Part shown: piece by piece, positions 1-5,977 of the stretch
Position numbering within the stretch: position 1 is the stretch's first letter
How the letters are laid out: every line of letters starts with the position of its first letter
From: Alcaligenaceae bacterium UBA6179
Lineage (GTDB): Bacteria; Pseudomonadota; Gammaproteobacteria; Burkholderiales; Burkholderiaceae_B
Reading direction: 5' to 3'
Assembly (NCBI GenBank): GCA_002422175.1
Contig: DITR01000009.1
Span: 4,874 to 11,326, forward strand
Length of the DNA stretch: 6,453 bases
Made by a program: the position numbers and the translations under genes
The notes under the pieces: generated by a model
Seen by the model: the letters and a program-made list of their open reading frames with translations, nothing else
What the model was told of the DNA's origin: nothing
The model's database searches: none

Positions 1-393
1 GACCTGTCGACTTTAATTGGTGTTGACCACCAAGGTCTTGTCGGTCGTATTCAAAAACTTGTACCTGATTACATGATGATGGGTGAACGCGGCATGTACG
101 ACATGAAAACCATGGAAATGCCACTACCCCTCAATACCTTCCCCATGATGTCTGGCACCGGCCCCTATGGCCCGATTGGCATGGGCGGCATGTTTACCGT
201 TTTAAAAGTGAGAGAAGGCCTTAAAAAGGGTGACTACACAGACCCGGGTTGGTACCAACAACCGCCCAATACCCAGGCTTACGAATGGCAAGGCAGCACA
301 CCTAACGTGACACGAGCCAAAGAGACCGTACCCGCCCCACAAAATGATTTGGCTAGCGTCAAAAAACCAGCAGGTCATCAAAGTCATCATTAG
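1..393 (+). CDS. Multicopper oxidase, C-terminal part (5' end outside window)
   Basis: This is the last 130 residues of a periplasmic multicopper oxidase, read from the first base of the window to a TAG stop. Such enzymes oxidise Cu(I) or other substrates and reduce O2 to water, and they protect the periplasm from copper. The His-Cys-His copper motif that should lie just upstream is cut off. What remains matches the end of the copper-resistance-associated family: an IGVDHQGLVG stretch (in-window residues 6-15), a Met-rich segment with 11 Met between residues 25 and 64, and the closing strand GPIGMGGMFTVLKVR (57-71). The tail has a DPGWYQQPPNTQAYEW segment and ends in a His-rich GHQSHH. The three copper-protein genes downstream support the call. 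Exact substrate and full length cannot be judged from the fragment. Confidence 0.85.
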   Translation, partial: DLSTLIGVDHQGLVGRIQKLVPDYMMMGERGMYDMKTMEMPLPLNTFPMMSGTGPYGPIGMGGMFTVLKVREGLKKGDYTDPGWYQQPPNTQAYEWQGSTPNVTRAKETVPAPQNDLASVKKPAGHQSHH

Positions 394-440
394 TGATTTT
401 GAACGTCAAGCTTGTCACTTTGAACGCTCCACTTTGAATA
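393..440 (+). repeat. Three short direct repeats with core CTTTGAA/TTTTGAA
   Basis: The spacer after the multicopper oxidase gene begins with three related copies. GTGATTTTGAACG (393-405) and GTCACTTTGAACG (414-426) match at 11 of 13 positions and lie 21 bp apart, about two helical turns. A third, TCCACTTTGAATA (428-440), shares CACTTTGAA with the second. An 8-bp palindrome CAAGCTTG (407-414) sits between the first two copies. This could be a set of regulator sites for the cupredoxin gene or chance repetition. I do not recognise the motif as a known copper-sensor box. Confidence 0.4.
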
Positions 441-454
441 CCCGTCTTTTTCAT

Positions 455-508
455 AACAGACACAACAGACCTAACAGACTTAACAGACTTAATAGCAATA
501 ACAGGAAC
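455..508 (+). repeat. 9-bp tandem repeat (AACAGACNN) in the cupredoxin leader
   Basis: Four units share AACAGAC and follow one another exactly every 9 bp: AACAGACAC (455-463), AACAGACCT (464-472), AACAGACTT (473-481) and AACAGACTT (482-490). Two decayed units follow in the same phase, AATAGCAAT (491-499) and AACAGGAAC (500-508). The last contains the AGGA ribosome binding site (503-506) of the cupredoxin gene. The array is therefore probably in the 5' leader and may vary in copy number by slippage. A regulatory role is inference only. Confidence 0.65.
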
Positions 509-515
509 ACAACTT

Positions 516-998
516 ATGTTAAAAATTATTTCTACATCACTTTTAGCCTGCACCCTATTCATCAGTCACGCTTGGGCGCACAGCACCAAGAGTATGCAGG
601 GTTCAGCGCCCATTTCTCAAGAGCAATATGACTGGGGAATAGGCGGTGATGCAAAAAAAGTTGATCGAACCATCACCATTTCAATGACCGACAACATGCG
701 CTTCACACCTGAAAAAATCAACGTTAAATTAAATGAAACGGTGAAATTTGTCGTCGTAAACGATGGAAAACTATTGCATGAATTTGTAATCGGTACACCA
801 GCGGAATTAATCAACCACGCCAAAATGATGGAAAAATTTCCAACTATGGAACACGATGCCCCGTATATGGCTCATGTCGATTCTGGCAAAAGTGGTGACA
901 TCGTCTGGAACTTTAATCGAGCAGGTCAGTTTGAATTTGCATGTCTTTTACCAGGCCATTTTCAAGCGGGCATGAAAGGCACCATTGTCGTCGAATAA
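516..998 (+). CDS. Periplasmic cupredoxin (type 1 copper protein, CopI-like)
   Basis: This 160-residue exported blue-copper-type protein probably carries electrons or binds copper in the periplasm beside the multicopper oxidase. Residues 1-21 form a signal peptide with a likely AWA|H cleavage site. A linker (about 22-50) leads into a plastocyanin-like beta-barrel (about 51-160). The four expected type 1 copper ligands are visible: His88 in LLHEFVIG, then Cys143, His148 and Met153 in ACLLPGHFQAGM. Met- and His-containing residues 101-120 add possible extra copper contacts. AGGA (503-506) is well spaced before the ATG. A Cys at residue 12 resembles a lipobox, but it lies too early in the hydrophobic stretch, so a soluble protein is more likely. 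CopI, a periplasmic cupredoxin for copper tolerance, is the closest named relative I can suggest; the symbol is left blank because family membership alone does not prove that role. Confidence 0.88.
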   Translation: MLKIISTSLLACTLFISHAWAHSTKSMQGSAPISQEQYDWGIGGDAKKVDRTITISMTDNMRFTPEKINVKLNETVKFVVVNDGKLLHEFVIGTPAELINHAKMMEKFPTMEHDAPYMAHVDSGKSGDIVWNFNRAGQFEFACLLPGHFQAGMKGTIVVE

Positions 999-1020
999 CG
1001 GCTTTAATTTAAAGGTAAAA

Positions 1021-1332
1021 ATGATGAATAAACTATCAATCAAACAGCTTATCAGCACAGTCATCATCAGTGCATCTGTATTTTCAGTTACCAGTTTTGC
1101 ACAAACAGAGATGGCACAAGGTCAGGTTACGCGTATTGACATGACAACCGGTAAAGTCACTATTCGCCATGGTGAAATCAAGTCAATTGATATGCCACCC
1201 ATGACTATGGTTTTTACTGCCACACCCAAAACAATACTCGAGGGCTTAAAAGTTGGCGATAAGATTGATTTTGTAGCCGCTCAAGAAAATGACGTCATGA
1301 TTGTCAAGAAAGTGGTGAAAACCAGCCCCTAG
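1021..1332 (+). CDS. CusF-like periplasmic copper-binding protein
   Basis: This is a 103-residue small periplasmic protein of the CusF/CusF-like copper-binding family (OB-fold). Residues 1-27 are a signal peptide with probable cleavage at SFA|Q. The mature part carries the family core GQVTRIDMTTGKVTIRH (34-50) and DMPPMTMVF (57-65). By analogy with CusF, His50, Met61 and Met63 correspond to the Cu(I)-binding His and two Met. Met58 stands where E. coli CusF has its copper-capping Trp44. The likely role is to bind Cu(I) and hand it to a partner, but no CusABC pump gene is in view. AAAGG (1011-1015) lies 5 bp before this ATG and 8 bp before a second in-frame ATG at 1024, so either may start translation. 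An upstream in-frame TTG at 985 overlaps the cupredoxin gene and is not used here. The 22-bp gap after that gene suggests co-transcription. Confidence 0.85.
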   Translation: MMNKLSIKQLISTVIISASVFSVTSFAQTEMAQGQVTRIDMTTGKVTIRHGEIKSIDMPPMTMVFTATPKTILEGLKVGDKIDFVAAQENDVMIVKKVVKTSP

Positions 1333-1381
1333 TTTGACTCGATCTTATTAATCGTACCCATTTGTAGCAGAGAGCATTTCT

Positions 1382-1852
1382 ATGAAAAACGCAATCAACA
1401 TTAACCTGCAACGCCGAGCACTTGCCTTAGGTTTGGTTTGCTTACCAACGATCAGCTTTGCCATGGCTGAAAAACCCGTGATTGAAATGTGGAAAAGCCC
1501 GACCTGTGGGTGCTGCACAGATTGGGCCAACTATCTTGAACAAAACGGTTTTGTCGTTAAAGCGTATACCCAAGGCCACGATGCCATGCGTAAAAAGCTC
1601 GGTATGCCCGCTGCGTTTACGTCATGCCATACCGCCTTAATTGCGGGTTACACCATTGAAGGGCACGTACCCGCCAAAGAAATCAAAAGAATATTAGTTG
1701 AGAAACCCATGGCTCGTGGGCTTGCAGTACCTGCCATGCCTGTCGGTAGCCCTGGCATGAATGGCCCCGAATACGGCGGCCGTCAAGACCCCTACGATGT
1801 TTTACTGATCAGTATGAGCGGGCAACCGAGTGTTTATCAGTCTTATCGGTAA
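1382..1852 (+). CDS. DUF411 periplasmic metal-binding protein (CopG-like)
   Basis: This 156-residue exported protein of the DUF411 family is often found in copper and silver resistance clusters. The Pseudomonas protein named CopG belongs to it and has a thioredoxin-like fold holding a cysteine-bound copper cluster. The defining residues are present: Cys42, Cys44 and Cys45 in SPTCGCCTDW, Cys82-His83 in FTSCHTA, and GHVP (94-97). The order fits the family, with the domain filling about residues 31-150. The N-terminus (1-29) is a signal peptide with Arg11-Arg12 before the hydrophobic stretch, which is Tat-like but not a full Tat consensus; cleavage is likely near FAMA. A weak AGAGAG (1369-1374) lies 7 bp before the ATG. 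The 49-bp gap from the CusF-like gene holds no clear terminator, so this is probably the last gene of the copper unit. Confidence 0.88.
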   Translation: MKNAININLQRRALALGLVCLPTISFAMAEKPVIEMWKSPTCGCCTDWANYLEQNGFVVKAYTQGHDAMRKKLGMPAAFTSCHTALIAGYTIEGHVPAKEIKRILVEKPMARGLAVPAMPVGSPGMNGPEYGGRQDPYDVLLISMSGQPSVYQSYR

Positions 1853-1917
1853 ACATAAATATCATTATTTAATAACCGTGAAACAAAAGTGAAATAAAAA
1901 AATCTAGTACGCTTGAA

Positions 1918-1923
1918 TATAAT
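1918..1923 (+). promoter_or_regulatory. Candidate -10 box (TATAAT) for the DUF1275 gene
   Basis: A perfect TATAAT ends 29 bp before the ATG at 1953, so transcription would start near 1930 with a leader of about 23 bases. No good -35 box is found at 16-18 bp spacing; the region upstream is A-rich. It suggests that the DUF1275 gene has its own promoter separate from the copper genes. Confidence 0.45.
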
Positions 1924-1952
1924 TTACGTCGCATCATTTTAGATAAAAAAAC

Positions 1953-2666
1953 ATGCTCAAGCCTGCCCCGCACAAACGACTGATCAACGCTGGGCGGCAT
2001 CATGCTCGTCAATATCACTCTGGTCTTTACATGATCACTTCTATTTGTGGTTTGATCGATGCTTTTTGTTTTTTGGCACTCGGTGGAGTTTTTGCAGAGA
2101 TGATGACGGGCAATTTTTTATTGCTTGCACTTTCAATCGGTACAGGCACTTTCTTTAGTGATGGCGGTCACTTTATTATTGCCATTGCAGCGTTCACGGT
2201 CGGTGCATTTATTGGTGGTCTTTTCGTCAATCTTACCCGTGACAAAGGTCAGTTTCAGCGCACCGGTTTCGTTGTTGAATGGGTCGTGCTGGTCGCCGCC
2301 TGTATATTAGCGATTAACACTGAGCCCACTGTAAACAACGCATCAGGCATTACGCTAGTGGTAATGCTGGCTTTCTGTATGGGCATACAAAACGCTATTG
2401 TTAGATCATTTAGCGTACCCGATTTAGCCACAAACGTGATGACCCTGACATTTACCGCCATTATTGCCGAATCAAAAGCCGCCAAAGGTGGCAATAAAAA
2501 TGTAGAGCGACGTATCGGCTCCGTGTTGATATTTATGTGCAGCGCAATTTTAGGCGCACTCTTACTGCGCTGGCATATGACCTACCCAATCATACTTGCC
2601 ACACTACTTTTTACTATCGCACTTTACCCCTTACTTTTTGGTCACCATGAAGCGTGTAAACATTAA
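1953..2666 (+). CDS. DUF1275 (YoaK-type) integral membrane protein
   Basis: This 237-residue inner-membrane protein belongs to the DUF1275/YoaK family, whose function is not established. Family signatures are clear: the DAFCFLALGGVF segment (36-47), MTGN (51-54), MGIQNAIVR (143-151) and DLATNVMTLT (157-166). Hydrophobic stretches near residues 27-47, 53-65, 73-94, 105-122, 133-150, 190-206 and 211-229 suggest about six or seven membrane segments. Length is usual for the family. The first 26 residues are basic and His-rich (KRLINAGRHHARQYH) and probably cytoplasmic. No good ribosome binding site precedes the ATG, only an A-run, and an in-frame ATG at 2031 (residue 27) would trim this tail, so the start is uncertain. 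It is separated from the copper genes by 100 bp with a -10-like box, and any link to copper or respiration is only positional. Confidence 0.87.
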   Translation: MLKPAPHKRLINAGRHHARQYHSGLYMITSICGLIDAFCFLALGGVFAEMMTGNFLLLALSIGTGTFFSDGGHFIIAIAAFTVGAFIGGLFVNLTRDKGQFQRTGFVVEWVVLVAACILAINTEPTVNNASGITLVVMLAFCMGIQNAIVRSFSVPDLATNVMTLTFTAIIAESKAAKGGNKNVERRIGSVLIFMCSAILGALLLRWHMTYPIILATLLFTIALYPLLFGHHEACKH

Positions 2667-2751
2667 ATTAATAAATTAAATGACAGACTTCTCAGACCAT
2701 AACGACCTTACATAACATAGGGAAATCAAGCTTGAATCTACAGTGCGTGGG

Positions 2752-2764
2752 TTATCCCTGATAA
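2752..2764. repeat. Short inverted repeat TTATC-CCT-GATAA
   Basis: A perfect 5-bp inverted repeat with a 3-bp spacer lies 2 bp before the 36-bp palindrome. It is too weak and AT-rich for a terminator. It may be part of the control region of the regulator gene or a chance match. Confidence 0.3.
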
Positions 2765-2766
2765 AC

Positions 2767-2802
2767 TTTCTGAAATTTCAGTAATTACTGAAAGTTCAGA
2801 AA
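2767..2802. promoter_or_regulatory. 36-bp near-perfect palindrome, candidate operator of the GbsR/MarR regulator
   Basis: The arms TTTCTGAA...TTCAGAAA are symmetric about 2784/2785 with only one mismatched pair (A2775/G2794) in 18. The core TTTCAGTAATTACTGAAA (2776-2793) is a perfect 18-bp palindrome. It can also be read as two 12-bp dyads, CTGAAATTTCAG (2770-2781, perfect) and CTGAAAGTTCAG (2788-2799), 11 of 12 identical and separated by TAATTA, as if two regulator dimers bind side by side. It ends 21 bp before the regulator ATG. MarR-type proteins commonly bind such AT-rich dyads near their own promoters, so autoregulation of the regulator-cydAB unit is a reasonable inference. No U-run follows, so it is not a standard terminator. 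Confidence 0.65.
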
Positions 2803-2823
2803 CATTAAACACTGTAGAGTCTT

Positions 2824-3426
2824 ATGACATCACCTACCCCCCTTCCAACTCTCAACCGCGAATTCATTGCACATTTTGGTGAAATGGGTAGCAAATGGGG
2901 TATTAACCGAACGGTGGGGCAGATCTATGCACTGCTCTTCATTTCACCTGATGCACTCAATGCTGACGACATTGCCGACACACTGGCCTTTTCTCGCTCA
3001 AACGTCAGTATGGGTCTTAAAGAGTTACAAGCTTGGCACTTAGTCCGGTTACGTCACCAGCCTGGCGACCGACGCGAATACTTCGAGTCACCAGACGACG
3101 TGTGGGAAATCTTTCGCGTGCTAGCTGAAGAGCGTCGGCGTCGCGAAATAGAGCCCACCCTTTCAATGTTACGTGGCGCTCTGCTTGAAACCCCCACCAG
3201 TAGTGCCGAGCGTCACGCTCAAAAGCGTATGCGCGAAATGCATGACCTGATCGACCGCCTCATGACTTGGTTTGACGAAGTACAAAAACTTTCACCTGAA
3301 ACCGCTATGCAACTGATGGGTATGGGTAGCACCGTAACCAAAGTACTGGGTTTAAAAGACCGCTTAACCGGTCGAAGCAGAACGGCCAACAAACAAAGTT
3401 CCGAAACTGATTCTGACACTACCTGA
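2824..3426 (+). CDS. GbsR/MarR family transcriptional regulator
   Basis: This 200-residue DNA-binding protein has a winged helix near the N-terminus, typical of the GbsR branch of MarR-like regulators. FIAHFGEMGSKWGINRTVGQIYALLF (14-39) is the family's opening helix region. LNADDIADTLAFSRSNVSMGLKEL (45-68) is the helix-turn-helix with SRSNVS starting the recognition helix. LRHQPGDRREYF (76-87) is the wing. Residues about 90-165 are charged and helical and probably dimerise. The last 25 are a polar tail. There are no Cys residues, so direct thiol redox sensing is unlikely; the ligand is unknown. The ATG has a weak AGAG (2816-2819). cydA begins 28 bp after the stop, so the regulator probably controls and is co-transcribed with cydAB, through the palindrome upstream. 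Confidence 0.88.
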   Translation: MTSPTPLPTLNREFIAHFGEMGSKWGINRTVGQIYALLFISPDALNADDIADTLAFSRSNVSMGLKELQAWHLVRLRHQPGDRREYFESPDDVWEIFRVLAEERRRREIEPTLSMLRGALLETPTSSAERHAQKRMREMHDLIDRLMTWFDEVQKLSPETAMQLMGMGSTVTKVLGLKDRLTGRSRTANKQSSETDSDTT

Positions 3427-3454
3427 CACGTTTTAACTTAACGAGCATTCGATC

Positions 3455-4819
3455 ATGGAACTTGACACCCTTATTCTCTCGCGTATTCAGTTTGCAGCAA
3501 ATATTAGTTTTCATATCCTGTTTCCTACCATCACCATCGCACTATGCTGGTTTTTGCTGTTCTTTCGTTTGCGCTTTGCTAGCACCCAAGACATTGCGTG
3601 GGAAGAAGCCTATTACTTTTGGACCAAAGTGTTTGCTCTCACTTTCGCTCTAGGCGTCGTGTCAGGCATTGTGATGAGCTTTCAGTTCGGTACCAACTGG
3701 CCAGGCTTTATGGAAAGAACCGGTAATATTTCTGGGCCACTTTTGGGCTATGAAGTACTCACTGCATTCTTTCTTGAAGCCAGCTTTTTGGGCATTATGC
3801 TTTACGGTCGCGGCCGAGTCAGTGAACGCGTTCACATTGCCGCAACGTTTTTAGTGGCATTTGGCACCACCATGTCAGCCTTCTGGATACTAAGCCTGAA
3901 CTCATGGATGCACACCCCAGCAGGCTTTGAAATCGTCAATGGTCAATTTATGCCAACTGACTGGCTCGCCGTCATTTTTAACCCCTCGTTTCCTTACAGA
4001 TTTACACACAAACTTTTGGCTTCAGCTCTGACCGCTTCATTTTTGATTGCTGGCCTATGTGCTTGGCAATTGCTCAAAGGTAGTTCTACACGGGGCACTC
4101 ACAAGGCTTTTCGTGCTGCAATCATCACCGCTGCTGTTGTGATGCCATTGCAATTTGTGGCGGGCGACCTACATGGCTTAAATACACTGAAGCACCAACC
4201 CGCTAAGGTTGCAGCAATGGAAGGCATTTGGGAAACAGAACGAGGCGCGCCCCTCACCCTGTTTGGGGTAATTGATCAGGATAACCAGACGACTCATTAC
4301 GCAGTTCAAATTCCCAAACTAGCGAGCCTAATTTTGACCCATGAACTAGATGGGGAAGTCAAAGGCATCAATGAGTTTGAAGGTGCTCACCCACCCGTTG
4401 CCCCTGTCTTTTATGCCTTTCGCGTCATGATCGGTATCGGTTCGCTCATGTTGCTCGTGGCAAGCTTTACCGCCTGGCGGCTATGGCGGCAACGGCGCGA
4501 AGCGCAAGTTAAGTTGCCACGCCCACTGCTTTGGGTGCTCTCTGGTATGGCATTTTCAGGTTGGGTAGCCACCTTATCGGGTTGGTATGTCACAGAAATC
4601 GGTCGCCAGCCTTTCTTGGTGTATGGCCTTATGCGTACCAGCGAGGCAGCCACCACCGTACCGCCCCCATATGTTGCCCTGACACTCACCGCTTACCTTA
4701 TCGTTTATGGCCTATTACTTGTCACATATATTGGTGTTTTAAAGTACATGGCCGAGAACCCCAAGGCGCACAGGCAAGCATCACCCAATGGTGCAGTTCT
4801 AGGTAAGGCGGGGGTCTAA
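3455..4819 (+). CDS. cydA: Cytochrome bd-type quinol oxidase subunit I (CioA/CydA, short Q-loop)
   Basis: This 454-residue haem-bearing subunit of a bd-type terminal oxidase oxidises quinol and reduces O2 to water at the inner membrane without copper. By alignment with E. coli CydA, the haem ligands are His20 (FHILFP), His185 (RFTHKLLAS) and Met325 (FRVMIG), and Glu381 lies in TEIGRQP. Glu100 and Glu108 match the conserved pair in YEVLTAFFLE. Lys251 and Glu256 in QPAKVAAMEGIWET match quinol-loop residues. About nine membrane segments are expected. The protein is much shorter than E. coli CydA (522) because the Q-loop is short, and its LILTHELDGEVKG and VYGLMRT segments resemble the cyanide-insensitive CioA branch. 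One oddity is GRQPF (383-387) where the family normally has GRQPW. The start matches the family N-terminus; the ribosome binding site is weak (ACGAG, 3441-3445). Confidence 0.95.
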   Translation: MELDTLILSRIQFAANISFHILFPTITIALCWFLLFFRLRFASTQDIAWEEAYYFWTKVFALTFALGVVSGIVMSFQFGTNWPGFMERTGNISGPLLGYEVLTAFFLEASFLGIMLYGRGRVSERVHIAATFLVAFGTTMSAFWILSLNSWMHTPAGFEIVNGQFMPTDWLAVIFNPSFPYRFTHKLLASALTASFLIAGLCAWQLLKGSSTRGTHKAFRAAIITAAVVMPLQFVAGDLHGLNTLKHQPAKVAAMEGIWETERGAPLTLFGVIDQDNQTTHYAVQIPKLASLILTHELDGEVKGINEFEGAHPPVAPVFYAFRVMIGIGSLMLLVASFTAWRLWRQRREAQVKLPRPLLWVLSGMAFSGWVATLSGWYVTEIGRQPFLVYGLMRTSEAATTVPPPYVALTLTAYLIVYGLLLVTYIGVLKYMAENPKAHRQASPNGAVLGKAGV

Positions 4820-4820
4820 A

Positions 4821-5819
4821 ATGACTTGGGCCGAATTTCTTCCGCTGTTCTTTCTAGCCGTAATGGGTCTATCGTTGTTAGCATACGTGGTGCTTGACGG
4901 TTACGATCTCGGTGTAGGCCTACTTTTACCAACGGCCTCCAATGCCGAAAAAGACACTATGATCGCCAGCATTGGCCCGTTTTGGGACGCTAACGAAACC
5001 TGGTTAGTATTGGGTGTCGGCGTGTTGCTCATCGCCTTCCCCATGGCCCACGGTTTGGTGCTGCAAGCCTTGTACATACCGGTAGCGATCATGCTTATTG
5101 GGTTGATTTTGCGCGGTGTGGCCTTTGACTTTCGAGTCAAGGCACCACTGCGTTATAAATCATTTTGGAATCGCGCATTTTTTTCGGGCTCACTAATTGC
5201 CAGCACTTCTCAAGGCTGGATGCTAGGTAGCTACATCACTGGTTTTAGCAATAGCCCCCTCAGCTGGGCATTTAGCTTAGGTATTGCAATCGCATTGCCT
5301 GCAGGCTACATGTTACTCGGTGCAGGTTGGCTCATCATGAAGACTGAAGGCAACCTTCAACACAAAGCAGTGAATTGGGCTCGTCGTATGTTGTGGCCCA
5401 TGGCTTTTTCCTTAGTGGCTATTTCAGCTGCAACCCCTCTTGTAAAAGAAGGTGTAATAGCCAAATGGTTTGGCGTGCCGCAAGTGTTTGCACTGATGCC
5501 CGTTCCACTGATGTGCGCCATCGCTTTTTTTGCCATGCGTTGGGTGCTCACTCGCCCAACGTTAATTTCAACAGGTTACGGCTGGGTAGTTTTTGCTAAT
5601 ACCGTTTTGATTTTTGTGCTGGCCTCATTTGGTCTGGCCTACAGCATCTTTCCAGATATTGTGATTGGAAAAATGACGGTTTGGGAAGCCGCCATTAGCA
5701 CTGCATCGCTTAATGTTATTTTTTATGGCGTAGCCATCACCCTGCCCGTGATCATTGCCTACACCATATTCATGTACCGCGTGTTTTGGGGCAAGGCCAG
5801 CGAGTTGAAATACAACTAA
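4821..5819 (+). CDS. cydB: Cytochrome bd-type quinol oxidase subunit II (CioB/CydB)
   Basis: This 332-residue membrane partner of CydA stabilises the haems and contributes a proton path. Recognisable motifs are VLDGYDLGVGLLLP (24-37), GPFWDANETWLVLGVGVLLIAFP (from residue 52; Asp56 aligns with E. coli CydB Asp58) and LRGVAFDFRVKA (near 98-109). The DANETW form, rather than the DGNQVW of E. coli, fits the cyanide-insensitive oxidase branch. Its length is also typical of CioB, and eight or nine membrane segments are expected. The gene begins one base after the cydA stop, with AAGG (4805-4808) and a G-run (4810-4814) inside the end of cydA as ribosome binding sites, so translation is probably coupled. 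No small-subunit gene follows. Confidence 0.95.
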   Translation: MTWAEFLPLFFLAVMGLSLLAYVVLDGYDLGVGLLLPTASNAEKDTMIASIGPFWDANETWLVLGVGVLLIAFPMAHGLVLQALYIPVAIMLIGLILRGVAFDFRVKAPLRYKSFWNRAFFSGSLIASTSQGWMLGSYITGFSNSPLSWAFSLGIAIALPAGYMLLGAGWLIMKTEGNLQHKAVNWARRMLWPMAFSLVAISAATPLVKEGVIAKWFGVPQVFALMPVPLMCAIAFFAMRWVLTRPTLISTGYGWVVFANTVLIFVLASFGLAYSIFPDIVIGKMTVWEAAISTASLNVIFYGVAITLPVIIAYTIFMYRVFWGKASELKYN

Positions 5820-5977
5820 CCGCCCTCTGTCGCAAGAATTGTCAAACTTTTTATTTCTGTTTTTTAGCCCAAACAGGTGGATGACTCACTTAAGCTTTCG
5901 GTTTACCATTAACAATCTAATCACTAGGTCAATTTTGATCTGAAACATAAAGCGCTTCATTTAAATACAATCATCAC
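5820..5977. other. Spacer after cydB with no supported gene
   Basis: This 158-bp spacer has no credible small membrane protein in any + frame; the best frame starts at TTG 5839 and gives about 34 residues unlike CydX. A weak inverted repeat CTGTTT/AAACAG (5857-5862 and 5871-5876) lacks a following T-run, so a terminator cannot be called. A near-palindrome ATAAAGCGCTTCAT (5947-5960, one mismatched pair) precedes the -10-like box of the next gene and might be a regulator site. Confidence 0.5.
5966..5971 (+). promoter_or_regulatory. Candidate -10 box (TACAAT) for the nucleosidase gene
   Basis: TACAAT differs from the consensus at one base. Its end lies 6 bases before the ATG at 5978, so a usual start of transcription would fall at or next to the A of the start codon. 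No convincing -35 box is found (TGAAAC at 5941-5946 is 19 bp away), and no Shine-Dalgarno sequence is visible between the box and the ATG. Confidence 0.35.

Noticed and set aside
548..554. Lipobox-like LLAC near the cupredoxin N-terminus
   Set aside because: The Cys is at residue 12 inside the hydrophobic core with more hydrophobic residues and a good AWA cleavage site after it, so an ordinary signal peptide fits better.
344..631. 95-residue open frame across the repeat-rich spacer
   Set aside because: It overlaps the ends of two well-supported genes in another frame, has low-complexity Asn/Arg-rich sequence made by the 9-bp repeats, and matches no family I know.
985..1020. Upstream TTG start extending the CusF-like protein
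   Set aside because: It would put a polar stretch before the signal peptide and overlap the cupredoxin gene, while ATG at 1021/1024 has AAAGG nearby.
1831..1855. Inverted repeat around the DUF411 stop codon (GTTTATC/GGTAAAC) as a terminator
   Set aside because: The stem is AT-rich with a wobble pair and a 9-base loop, and no T-run follows.
2662..2681. AT-rich repeated ATTAAAT after the DUF1275 stop
   Set aside because: It is simple AT-rich sequence without a GC stem or T-run, so neither a terminator nor a defined repeat element can be supported.
5357..5599. Open frames on both strands inside cydB (and similar ones inside other genes)
   Set aside because: They are shadow frames of strongly supported membrane protein genes, with no family match or start signals.
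5839..5943. Short frame after cydB as a CydX-like subunit
   Set aside because: It starts at TTG with no ribosome binding site, and its only hydrophobic stretch (FLFLFF) is too short to span the membrane.
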